Below, one piece after another: positions 7,782-13,817 of a DNA stretch of 16,626 nucleotides. The position numbers were made by a program, and so were the translations under genes. Position 1 is the stretch's first letter, and each line of letters opens with the position of its first letter. The DNA is from RGIG7213 sp045657205 (GTDB lineage Bacteria; Bacillota; Clostridia; Oscillospirales; CAG-272), in NCBI GenBank assembly GCA_045657205.1, contig JAZOSS010000014.1, positions 1 to 16,626 on the forward strand, written 5' to 3'. The notes under the pieces are model-generated. The model was given only the letters and a program-made list of their open reading frames with translations. It did no database searches and had not been told where the DNA came from.

Positions 7782-7809
7782 GTAGGGGCGATTCACGAAT
7801 CGTACCTAC
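7782..7809. repeat. REP-like palindrome copy B, at the RAYT 3' end
   Basis: A 28-nt imperfect palindrome with arms GTAGG..CGATTC and GAATCG..CCTAC, two central bases (AC) and two mismatched positions. It lies 2 nt past the stop codon of the minus-strand transposase. Its first 21 bases are identical to the copy inside the transposase gene (8172-8192, opposite strand). Confidence 0.85.
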
Positions 7810-7811
7810 GA

Positions 7812-8319
7812 TTATTCTTCTGCATAAAAGCAATCATATTGCCATTTTATCGGGTTTTCATAAATATATTTAGCAATTTTTTCGTAGTCTTGCCGATCAC
7901 GAATGATGTGATCGTGAAAACCTCGTTGCCATATCACAGCATCACCGTGCTTACCGTGTATCTCTTTAGACACATTCATTTTAACATATCCAATAACCTT
8001 TGAAATAACGGATCGACCTTGTTGCAATTCTTCGTCATCTATTATTATAACGATAAGGTGAATATGGTTCGGCATAATCACATATCTGTCTACTGTTGCC
8101 TTATACCGTTCAGGAATATTCCGTATGGTTTTGTCTATGACCTTTCCATAATCCGTTAATTCTATTTCGTGCGATTCGTGAATCGCCCCTACGACACGGG
8201 ACAACGTGCATTTTCTGTTATATGTACATACCCGTTATGAAATACGCCCCAGGCGTACTGTAATCAAAATTCTTTAGCCGCAGGCGCTTTCTTTTCGGCA
8301 ATTCTCTTTCTTTTTCCAT
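7812..8319 (-). pseudogene. REP-associated tyrosine transposase (RAYT, Y1/HUH family), frameshifted
   Basis: Y1/HUH transposases of the REP-associated group cut and paste single-stranded REP palindromes. The MPNHIH sequence supplies the HUH pair, and the tyrosine helix is near KIAKYIYENPIKW at the C-terminus. The true start is ATG at 8319-8317 with AAGGGG 10 nt upstream (8330-8335). From there the frame reads MEKERELPKRKRLRLKNFDY.. up to AYFIT, then stops at a TAA within 12 nt. A one-base shift at the GGG run (8231-8233) restores VCTYNRKCT and leads directly into the frame that runs to 7812. Repaired, it would be 168 residues, a normal family length. A fragment from TTG at 8204 would lack the N-terminal strand and is unlikely to be active. 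Residues VGAIHES in the middle are encoded by a palindrome copy (8169-8192). Confidence 0.85.
8169..8192 (-). repeat. REP-like palindrome copy C, in frame inside the RAYT gene
   Basis: Minus-strand sequence from 8192 to 8172 is identical over 21 nt to the first 21 nt of copy B (7782-7802). Here it is read as codons for VGAIHES of the transposase, so the repeat serves as coding sequence. The inner arms GCGATTC and GAATCGC keep the palindrome. It lies in inverted orientation to copies A and B. Confidence 0.85.
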
Positions 8320-8341
8320 TTGTATCACACCCCTTAATAAC

Positions 8342-8380
8342 ACAAATCGGCAGAGGAACAACACCTCTGCCGAAATTTGT
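8342..8380 (-). terminator. Long hairpin between surface gene 2 and the transposase, likely terminator
   Basis: A perfect 10-bp stem TCGGCAGAGG / CCTCTGCCGA around AACAACA, extended by ACAAA/TTTGT across a 2-nt bulge. On the minus strand it is followed by TTTGTGTTATT, a modest U-rich tail. It lies 66 nt past the surface-gene stop and just before the transposase ribosome binding site, so it would also shield the transposase from read-through. Confidence 0.65.
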
Positions 8381-8445
8381 AAACACCCTTATGTGAACAA
8401 CCATACTCATTCCACACGGGTTATTTAAGTATTATGAAAAATTAA

Positions 8446-9180
8446 TTATTTCTTCTTCTTCATAACAACTACAGCAGCAACTGCAGCAACAACTACAACT
8501 GCAACGATAACAACGGGAACAACGGGGAAACCGCCGTCTTCGTCTTTCTTATCGCCGTTTGCAGAGGAATCTGCACCTGTTGCAGCATCTGTAGCAGCGT
8601 TTGTAGCAGCATCTGTTGCAGCATCTGTTGCAGCATCTGTTGCAGCGTCTGTTGCAGCATCTGTAACTGCGTCTGTTGCAGCTTCTGTTTCAGCTTCTGT
8701 TTCAGCTTCTGTTGCAGCTTCCGTTTCAGCATCAGCTGTCTTTTCAACAAGAATGATCTTGTCAACAGCGATCATATGGCCGGGTTCATCCTTCGTAAGC
8801 AATACTTCGCCGTTGTAATCTGTGTCGATTGCAATTTCAACAGGTCTCTGGCCGTCTGCCCAGAAAGCACCGATCTGAGCGAGCTGTGCTTCGCCGATCG
8901 TAGCACCGTTGCTCTTGCAAACGTAAAGCATGTGAGAATCAATGGGAGCATCGGCGTCGGAACCGTAGTAAACTACGATCTTGGAAACCTTTGAAAGGTC
9001 AAAAGAACCAATGCTTATACCGTCACTGCTGTCAACCTTAATTATCTTTGTCGAATAGTGTGCGTCGGTCCAATCGATTGCACTCGGAAGTCCGGCAACG
9101 TCAACAGAAATATCTGCTGCGAATACGCCGAGTGAAAGAACCATCATAAGAGCGATGGCAACTGCGAAAAACTTTTTCAT
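8446..9180 (-). CDS. Secreted, membrane-anchored surface protein, paralogue 2 of 3
   Basis: 244 residues: signal peptide (1 to about 22), extracellular beta-rich head (23-145) about half identical to the head of the protein at 73-651, then an Ala/Thr/Asp/Glu stalk (149-202) built of roughly thirteen 4-residue units of the form TEAE or TDAA. After GADSS and a charged KKDEDGG stretch come a valine/alanine transmembrane helix (219-240) and a KKKK tail. Unlike its two paralogues it lacks NPATSD, so it is probably held by the helix alone. The stalk is encoded by a 12-bp tandem repeat prone to length change. The start is fixed by AGGAGG (9187-9192), 6 nt upstream. No enzymatic residues are evident. 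A surface adhesin or scaffold is a guess. Confidence 0.85.
   Translation of the reverse strand: MKKFFAVAIALMMVLSLGVFAADISVDVAGLPSAIDWTDAHYSTKIIKVDSSDGISIGSFDLSKVSKIVVYYGSDADAPIDSHMLYVCKSNGATIGEAQLAQIGAFWADGQRPVEIAIDTDYNGEVLLTKDEPGHMIAVDKIILVEKTADAETEAATEAETEAETEAATDAVTDAATDAATDAATDAATDAATNAATDAATGADSSANGDKKDEDGGFPVVPVVIVAVVVVAAVAAVVVMKKKK
8575..8736 (-). repeat. 12-bp tandem repeat encoding the (A-[AE]-T-[DE]) stalk
   Basis: About 13 imperfect 12-bp units, on the plus strand near GCAGCATCTGTT, encoding four residues each. Units nearer the head encode TEAE and units nearer the membrane encode TDAA, so the array has two subtypes. Slippage between units would change stalk length without a frameshift. 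Confidence 0.85.
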
Positions 9181-9212
9181 GTTTTTCCTCCTGTAAAATT
9201 TAGTGTTGTCGC

Positions 9213-9241
9213 ATTATACCATATAAAAAAATAGTTGTCAA
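9213..9241 (-). promoter_or_regulatory. Consensus sigma-A promoter of surface-protein gene 2
   Basis: On the minus strand, TTGACA (9236-9241), a 17-nt spacer and TATAAT (9213-9218) preceded by TGG. Both hexamers are perfect and the -10 is extended. Predicted leader is about 26 nt, including AGGAGG. Confidence 0.92.
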
Positions 9242-9345
9242 TACTTATTTTTTCCAAATTCCGAAAAGTGTTGTGTATTTTTTGTATATAATCGGATAAA
9301 TATAATTGGAAGACTTTATATAACAACATACTTTATTCTTTTTAC

Positions 9346-9369
9346 GCAAAAGCTTCTTTGGCTTTTTGC
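9346..9369. terminator. Possible terminator of surface-protein gene 3
   Basis: GCAAAAGC and GCTTTTTGC flank a 7-nt loop about 38 nt past the stop of the gene at 9407-10015. The T-run lies within the stem arm, so the fit to a terminator is only fair. Confidence 0.4.
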
Positions 9370-9406
9370 AAATCACGTTTTGAAAAGAATTGATCTTGGT
9401 TAAAGA

Positions 9407-10015
9407 TTAAGCTCTTACCTTCTTGCAAACAACAGCGCCTGCAAAGCTGAGAACAACTGCTGCAATTACAACGAAAGCTGCATCGGATGTTGCGGGGTTA
9501 TCGGGTGTTTCGGGAGCTTCGGGAGCTTCGGGAGCGTCACCTTCAGCGCCTGCTTCAACGAATGTGATAGCACTAACGGACATACCGGGTGCACCTGAAC
9601 CGTAACCGATCTTTACAATGCCGCTGTAATCAACGCCGCTGAGGTCGATTTCAGTAGTTCTCTTTGCCAAGCCCCAGTGACCTGTACCGTTAGAAGGTGT
9701 GAAAGAAGCGAGAACGTTACCGTCAGCGTCTGTAAAGTTTACCTTATCAGCGCTTGTGTACGTAGCTTCAGCACCTGTACCGTATTCAACTATAACCTTT
9801 GAATACTTGGAAAGGTCGATCTCACCGAGGGGTGTGATGTGGTGGGGGGACATGATCTGGATCGTGTTACCATCAAAATTCGCACCTGTGTGAACACCTA
9901 CCCAAGGCGTTGCATCAGTCTTGAGAGAATCAATGTCGATTTCGAGGTTTGCAGCGAATGCGCTGAGTGAAAGTACCATCATAAGGGAGATGGCGACCGC
10001 GAGAAACTTTTTCAT
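9407..10015 (-). CDS. Secreted, membrane-anchored surface protein, paralogue 3 of 3
   Basis: 202 residues: signal peptide MKKFLAVAISLMMVLSLSAF (cleavage near residue 22), a divergent beta-rich head (about 23-154), an APEAPEAPETP linker (161-171), then DNPATSD (172-178), a hydrophobic helix (about 180-197) and KKVRA. Signal peptide and tail are nearly the same as in the protein at 73-651; the head shares only a weak strand pattern, such as GEIDLSKYSKVIVEYG (64-79) and KRTTEIDLSG..YSG. The head is suggestive of a small jelly-roll ligand-binding fold. AGGAGG at 10024-10029 is 8 nt from ATG. It is transcribed separately from paralogue 2, which has its own promoter. Function unknown. Confidence 0.85.
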   Translation of the reverse strand: MKKFLAVAISLMMVLSLSAFAANLEIDIDSLKTDATPWVGVHTGANFDGNTIQIMSPHHITPLGEIDLSKYSKVIVEYGTGAEATYTSADKVNFTDADGNVLASFTPSNGTGHWGLAKRTTEIDLSGVDYSGIVKIGYGSGAPGMSVSAITFVEAGAEGDAPEAPEAPETPDNPATSDAAFVVIAAVVLSFAGAVVCKKVRA

Positions 10016-10045
10016 TTCTGTTTCCTCCTATATTTTAGTAAGGTT

Positions 10046-10074
10046 ATTTTAACTCAAAAACGCGTTATAGTCAA
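10046..10074 (-). promoter_or_regulatory. Sigma-A promoter of surface-protein gene 3
   Basis: On the minus strand, TTGACT (10069-10074), a 17-nt spacer and TAAAAT (10046-10051). It is one base off consensus at -35 and one at -10, with no TGn extension, so it is probably weaker than those of its paralogues. Confidence 0.78.
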
Positions 10075-10107
10075 CCGCATATTTTAAACTTATACAAAAA
10101 ATATACA

Positions 10108-10161
10108 AAACATTGTTAAAATAAAACAAGTGTCGTTTGTTGTGTGTTTTTTACAATGTTT
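10108..10161 (-). terminator. Inverted repeat downstream of spoVT, possible terminator
   Basis: AAACATTGT (10108-10116) and ACAATGTTT (10153-10161) are perfect 9-bp arms enclosing a smaller AACAA/TTGTT stem. On the minus strand the inner stem is followed by TTATTTT. It lies 16 nt past the spoVT stop. AT-rich and only a moderate fit. Confidence 0.4.
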
Positions 10162-10176
10162 AAAGGTGATCTTTCA

Positions 10177-10722
10177 CTATATATCAAGCTGTTTTGCAAG
10201 AAAATGAGCCGCTGACATGGCTATTTTCAATTCCGTGTCGCTACACGCGCGGGAGCTTTCACCGTCGCAGGAAACGATGCACACACAGCCTGAAAGATCG
10301 CCCGATGATACTATCGGGCAACAGCAAACTATGTGATATCTGCTGTCGGGTATCGGGTACAGCTTTGCACTTTCTCCGTTAAAGGAAAAAGTCATACGCT
10401 TGTTCATCAGCTCCTCAAGCTCGTGCGATATTTTTTTGTCCGAAAACTCCTTTTTGGGTATTCCCGAGGATGCAACAACGCAGTCGCGGTCGCAAACGAC
10501 GATGCAAAGGCCCGTCGTTTTGTTGACGGATTCGGTGTAATCCGATGCAAAATTACCGAGCTGTGATATGGGTGAATATTTTTTGAATATCACCTCTCCG
10601 TCCTTTTCGGTAAATATTTCAAGAGGATCACCTTCGTGTATCCTCATCGTACGTCTGATCTCCTTCGGTATAACGACTCGCCCAAGATCATCTATCCTTC
10701 TCACAATTCCGGTTGCTTTCAT
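10177..10722 (-). CDS. spoVT: Stage V sporulation protein T, AbrB-family forespore regulator
   Basis: A DNA-binding regulator that in Bacillus tunes sigma-G-dependent genes late in forespore development. The 181 residues match SpoVT closely: the AbrB swapped-hairpin domain MKATGIVRRIDDLGRVVIPK..EGDPLEIF (1-50), the PISQLG linker, then a GAF-like domain (about 56-181). The frame is open 23 residues further upstream, but MKATGIVRR is the invariant family start and AAGGAGA (10732-10738) lies 9 nt before it. A sigma-G-like promoter precedes it. The GAF domain is unusually cysteine-rich (10 Cys between residues 73 and 160, including CCC at 133-135). Its presence shows the host forms, or recently formed, endospores. 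Confidence 0.95.
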   Translation of the reverse strand: MKATGIVRRIDDLGRVVIPKEIRRTMRIHEGDPLEIFTEKDGEVIFKKYSPISQLGNFASDYTESVNKTTGLCIVVCDRDCVVASSGIPKKEFSDKKISHELEELMNKRMTFSFNGESAKLYPIPDSRYHIVCCCPIVSSGDLSGCVCIVSCDGESSRACSDTELKIAMSAAHFLAKQLDI

Positions 10723-10757
10723 ATATACATTTCTCCTTAAATTACAAATTGTGTTGT

Positions 10758-10787
10758 TATTATCTGTATTTCGAAGAAATTTATTCA
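10758..10787 (-). promoter_or_regulatory. Sigma-G/F-like promoter of spoVT
   Basis: On the minus strand, TGAATA (10782-10787), a 17-nt spacer and GATAATA (10758-10764). Forespore sigma factors recognise roughly TGMATA at -35 and CATAHTA at -10 with this spacing, so only the first base of the -10 differs. In B. subtilis spoVT is transcribed by sigma-G, which supports the reading. Confidence 0.6.
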
Positions 10788-10794
10788 GCACGCA

Positions 10795-10823
10795 TTTACT
10801 TTTAAGATAGAATATGGTATAAT
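10795..10823 (+). promoter_or_regulatory. Sigma-A promoter of the acyltransferase gene
   Basis: TTTACT (10795-10800), a 17-nt spacer and TATAAT (10818-10823) preceded by TGG, an extended -10. It lies back to back with the spoVT promoter; the -35 boxes are 7 nt apart. The leader before the chosen start at 10931 is about 100 nt, with no obvious structure. Confidence 0.75.
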
Positions 10824-10930
10824 GGATTGGAGTTAATGAAATTATAAAAAATTTTGGTCTTATATTATTACTACTCTTGCAAACTTATATGATCAGTACA
10901 GCAAATAAAATTAAAATTGAGGTAATTCAA

Positions 10931-12022
10931 ATGAATTTATCAACAAACCGCGAAACTCTTTTTTGGCAAAAAAAAGAATTTATTTCATTCGTTCTAAGTG
11001 TTCTGGTCTTTTTTATTCACATATCAACATTTTCTCAATATGCAAGTTCAGGCAATTTTATTTCTATAATCAATGCTAAATTCTCATATTTTTTTAAGGA
11101 ATCAATAACGCGTTTTGCAGTTCCTATGTTCTTTATTCTGTCAGGAATTACCTTTTTCAAAGATTATGACAACAAAAAATACTTTGGCAAAATAAAATCG
11201 CGGATACACACTTTGATCATCCCGTATCTGATATGGAATGTTATCTGGATGATTTTTGAGATAATTTGTTCCTATACTTTTGTTTCAAAATATTTCATCG
11301 GCAGAGAACCTTTTACTTTGTCATTCATAAATATCTTAAAAGGTATATTTTTTTACAAATTTAATTTACCTTTTTGGTTTATATTTGATATTATCATTTT
11401 CTCATTTGCTGCTCCCTTGATCTATGTAATAATCAAAAATAAGTATGTCGGTTTATTTGCAGTGATTTTACTTTCTGTTCTTTCGATTTTTGGTATACAA
11501 ATACCGTCGTCTGTATTTTTTTCTCCGACTTCGATAATTTTTTATATGATAGGTGCAATAATAGGAAAACATTTTTTTGATTTTACATTCAGAAAAACAA
11601 CCAAAATCACTCAATACAGTTCTGTAATATTTCTCACCATATACATAGTCTTAAAGAATATTTTCAGAATTCAGACAAATTCCTTTACACTATTTTTGAG
11701 TGTAATAATTTTTACGCTTTCTTCTTTTGCGGTATGGAGCATTACTGATATCTTTTTTGATAAGATCAAACCAAGAGCCATATATTCACGATCTTTTGCT
11801 GTTTACGCAATACATTTGAATATTTCTTCTGTAATTACAAAATTAATTTTTCTCATTCTTCCCAAAAGCGAGTGGTTTGCAATTCCCAATTTTATTATTA
11901 CTACAATTTTATCGTTTATTTTGATTAATTTTGTTTGTTACTTGTTAGACAAGTTTTGTCCCAAAATATATTCGATACTTATGGGATCACGGTCAAGACC
12001 TAATTTAACCTCTAAAACTTAA
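10931..12022 (+). CDS. Acyltransferase 3 family integral membrane protein
   Basis: A 363-residue polytopic protein of the OafA/WecH type, which O-acylates (commonly acetylates) cell-surface sugars or peptidoglycan. Family marks are the first helix ending in VFFIH (His30, the position of the conserved histidine), RFAVPMFFILSGITFF (61-76), IPYLIWNVIW (97-106), and about ten hydrophobic segments. There is no C-terminal SGNH domain. The basic residue usually found before the first helix appears as Lys. The frame is open back to 10877, but GAGG (10919-10922) 8 nt before ATG 10931 and the family's short N-terminus favour the internal start. The gene is strikingly AT-rich (for example 9 G/C in 60 bases at 11341-11400) compared with its neighbours, suggesting transfer. 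It stands alone, so its substrate is unknown. Confidence 0.85.
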   Translation: MNLSTNRETLFWQKKEFISFVLSVLVFFIHISTFSQYASSGNFISIINAKFSYFFKESITRFAVPMFFILSGITFFKDYDNKKYFGKIKSRIHTLIIPYLIWNVIWMIFEIICSYTFVSKYFIGREPFTLSFINILKGIFFYKFNLPFWFIFDIIIFSFAAPLIYVIIKNKYVGLFAVILLSVLSIFGIQIPSSVFFSPTSIIFYMIGAIIGKHFFDFTFRKTTKITQYSSVIFLTIYIVLKNIFRIQTNSFTLFLSVIIFTLSSFAVWSITDIFFDKIKPRAIYSRSFAVYAIHLNISSVITKLIFLILPKSEWFAIPNFIITTILSFILINFVCYLLDKFCPKIYSILMGSRSRPNLTSKT

Positions 12023-12058
12023 AAAAGAAACAAAGCACTTGATATTGCTTGCTTTTTT
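12021..12058 (+). terminator. Rho-independent terminator of the acyltransferase gene
   Basis: AAAAAAG and CTTTTTT form an outer A/T stem around an inner AAGCA/TGCTT stem (12033-12037 and 12046-12050), ending in six T, directly at the gene's stop codon. Confidence 0.7.
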
Positions 12059-12144
12059 GCAAAATATATTTTTTGTTGTTTTATATTCTTTTTTGATGAA
12101 GCAAAAAAGGAATCGGCTAAAGTCCGGAGTTTTCACCGTGCTAT

Positions 12145-12208
12145 TTACAACCTACACAAAAACACTTGCTTATCTTTTTGGATATGCAAGTGTTTTGTGC
12201 AATTGTAA
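12145..12208. repeat. Long imperfect inverted repeat in a 244-nt intergenic gap
   Basis: The arms 12155-12174 and 12180-12199 pair over about 19 positions (CACAAAA..CACTTGC..TATC, one bulge, one mismatch) around a TTTTT loop. Outer arms TTACAA (12145-12150) and TTGTAA (12203-12208) add 6 bp. No poly-T follows on either strand. It lies between two convergent genes, so it may block read-through, or it may be a small miniature-element remnant. The rest of 12059-12266 shows no coding frame or RNA I recognise. Confidence 0.6.
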
Positions 12209-12266
12209 AAAAGGCTGACCTTAAAAATCCACCAAAGCCGTCCCCATGCCGTTTAAGAGCAAAAGC

Positions 12267-12719
12267 TTACGAATACATACCGTTTGTCTTCATATAGTCG
12301 TAGAGCATTTTGCCGTGTTCCTGCTCTTCCTTCTGGATATGATTCAGCACGTTTCTTATATTTTCGTCATTAAATTCAAAAACGCACGTGTCGTAGAGAT
12401 GTGAGGCGTGCTTTTCGGATGCAAGCAGATCTGTGCAGAGATACGCATCCGTCTGTTTATCGGGTGTGTTTCCGCCTGCATAGGCTGCTGTGAACGACGG
12501 CTTGCTTGAAGACGAGCCCGACATCTGAGGTACGGTACCCGATTCTATTGAGGTAAGTGTGTCATAATGCCCTCTTTCTATTCCGCTTATCATCGAAAAC
12601 AGATTTTTAAGCTGGGGATCGACAGCGCAAGAGGAATGCTTTGCGTATTTATCGGCACAAAGCATCTCCTCGTCCTTCAAGTCCTTTAAAAGCATCGTTT
12701 CTTTTTGTGTAAGCTGCAT
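12267..12719 (-). CDS. CotF-like spore coat protein, ferritin-fold
   Basis: A 150-residue four-helix protein of the spore coat CotF family. It opens MQLTQKETMLLKDLKDEE, followed by ERGH (48-51), GTVPQM (61-66), the DKQTDAYLCTDLLASEKH segment (87-104), then FEFNDENIRNVLNHIQKEEQEHG (114-136). The repeated Glu-x-x-His pattern is ferritin-like, but metal binding is not established for this family. The frame is open 46 residues further upstream without conserved sequence; ATG 12719 has AGGAG (12726-12730) at 6 nt and the canonical start. It is divergent from the zinc-ribbon gene. It fits with spoVT in showing a spore-former. I could not pick out its sporulation promoter with confidence. Confidence 0.88.
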   Translation of the reverse strand: MQLTQKETMLLKDLKDEEMLCADKYAKHSSCAVDPQLKNLFSMISGIERGHYDTLTSIESGTVPQMSGSSSSKPSFTAAYAGGNTPDKQTDAYLCTDLLASEKHASHLYDTCVFEFNDENIRNVLNHIQKEEQEHGKMLYDYMKTNGMYS

Positions 12720-12821
12720 ATTTTTCTCCTTTTCTTTTTTTGTATTGTTTGCCTTTTGGGAACGTTTTAATACACTCAAATGAAAGAAATACGCTAAAGA
12801 GGATTTTTTTAAAACAATATA

Positions 12822-12850
12822 TTGACACGTTCGATGTTTTATGTTACAAT
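12822..12850 (+). promoter_or_regulatory. Sigma-A promoter of the zinc-ribbon membrane protein gene
   Basis: TTGACA (12822-12827), a 17-nt spacer and TACAAT (12845-12850) preceded by TGT. Leader of about 20 nt with GAGG at 12865-12868. Confidence 0.83.
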
Positions 12851-12876
12851 AAAACAAAAAAAACGAGGTATCGACA

Positions 12877-13686
12877 ATGTTATGTAAAAAATGCGGCGCT
12901 CAGCTCGCCGACGATGCAAAATTCTGTCCGCTCTGTAACGAACCGACGGAACAACCCGCACAACCCGCACAATTTGCACAACCGCAGTACGCACAGTATA
13001 ATCATCCTGCAACTCAGAGCAAGCTGTCGCGCAGTAAGTTTTTCCTGAAAAAGGCGCCGACAAATTGGAAGGTCATCAATCTTGTTTCCGTTTTGATAGG
13101 ACTTCTTTGCGCTCTTTTGATATTTATACCTACGTACCGTGCTTTTAATGCATCCATACTTGACTATCCTTTGATGAAGCTTTTGGGTGACGAAGAATTC
13201 AGAGAGCTCGGAGAAGAATACGACGAATTGCTGGAAGAACTTGAAGAAGCAGATGAAGACGGTTATCTTAAAGAAGCTTTCGAGATCGAACTCGGTATGC
13301 CATTCAAGGATCTTGAAAGAAAACACAATATCACATATGATGAATTTATCAACCTTTTCGAACCGCTGTCTATTAACAATCTTACCAGATTGCTTGAGAT
13401 AATAGAACCCGGCAGTGAAACAGACGAAGTAGTGGATATTTTAAAAGTAGTCAAGGTAGTTATGTATACGTGTTGCGCATTTCTGATGATAATTACCGTC
13501 ATTGGCGCACTTTTGCAAAAGACGTGGGTAATGGTTCTGGCGTACATACTTTCGATTTTGTTTGTTTTTGTAAACGGCGGCGTACTCTTCTTTATACTTA
13601 CATCTATTACGTATATAACAGCGGCTGTTCTTTACAGCAAGCTCAAGAAGATGTACAAGGCATATCTTGCAGCTCCCGAAGCGTAA
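12877..13686 (+). CDS. Zinc-ribbon membrane protein of unknown function
   Basis: 269 residues. The N-terminus is a short zinc ribbon, CKKC (3-6) and CPLC (17-20), of the kind found at the start of many Firmicutes membrane proteins. A Pro/Ala/Gln linker with PAQ repeats follows (about 25-48), then a basic patch, a first transmembrane helix (about 66-86), a long extracytoplasmic region (about 90-190) with a very acidic stretch at 104-129, and two or three hydrophobic helices (about 191-213 and 218-253). The ribbon and linker would face the cytoplasm. GAGG 8 nt upstream sets the start. It is a single-gene unit with its own promoter and terminator. I do not recognise a specific family beyond the ribbon, so no function is assigned. 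Confidence 0.82.
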   Translation: MLCKKCGAQLADDAKFCPLCNEPTEQPAQPAQFAQPQYAQYNHPATQSKLSRSKFFLKKAPTNWKVINLVSVLIGLLCALLIFIPTYRAFNASILDYPLMKLLGDEEFRELGEEYDELLEELEEADEDGYLKEAFEIELGMPFKDLERKHNITYDEFINLFEPLSINNLTRLLEIIEPGSETDEVVDILKVVKVVMYTCCAFLMIITVIGALLQKTWVMVLAYILSILFVFVNGGVLFFILTSITYITAAVLYSKLKKMYKAYLAAPEA

Positions 13687-13696
13687 AATATCATAT

Positions 13697-13736
13697 AAAG
13701 ACAGTCGGTGTAAAGCCGTCTGTCTTTTGTATTTTT
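13697..13736 (+). terminator. Rho-independent terminator of the zinc-ribbon gene
   Basis: AAAGACAG-T-CGG pairs with CCG-T-CTGTCTTT (one T-T mismatch) around a 7-nt loop, followed by TTGTATTTTT. Strong and 10 nt past the stop. Confidence 0.88.
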
Positions 13737-13750
13737 GCGGATATAAAATA

Positions 13751-13779
13751 TTGACAAAGGCAAGAATATGTTGTAAAAT
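13751..13779 (+). promoter_or_regulatory. Sigma-A promoter of the rbfA-nrnA-mnmG unit
   Basis: TTGACA (13751-13756), a 17-nt spacer and TAAAAT (13774-13779). It shows rbfA is transcribed here from its own promoter after a strong terminator. Confidence 0.85.
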
Positions 13780-13817
13780 GAAAAGACGAATATAATAATT
13801 ATCTGAAGGGAATATAT

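Noticed and set aside
7705..7809. Two similar 26-28-nt repeats with a spacer, looking like a minimal CRISPR
   Set aside because: Only two copies; similarity continues beyond the repeat into transposase-derived sequence, a third copy is inverted inside the transposase gene, and no cas genes are present.
8493..8765. LQQML-rich reading frame over the stalk repeat
   Set aside because: It is a second frame of the 12-bp tandem repeat in the surface-protein gene, with no ribosome binding site of its own.
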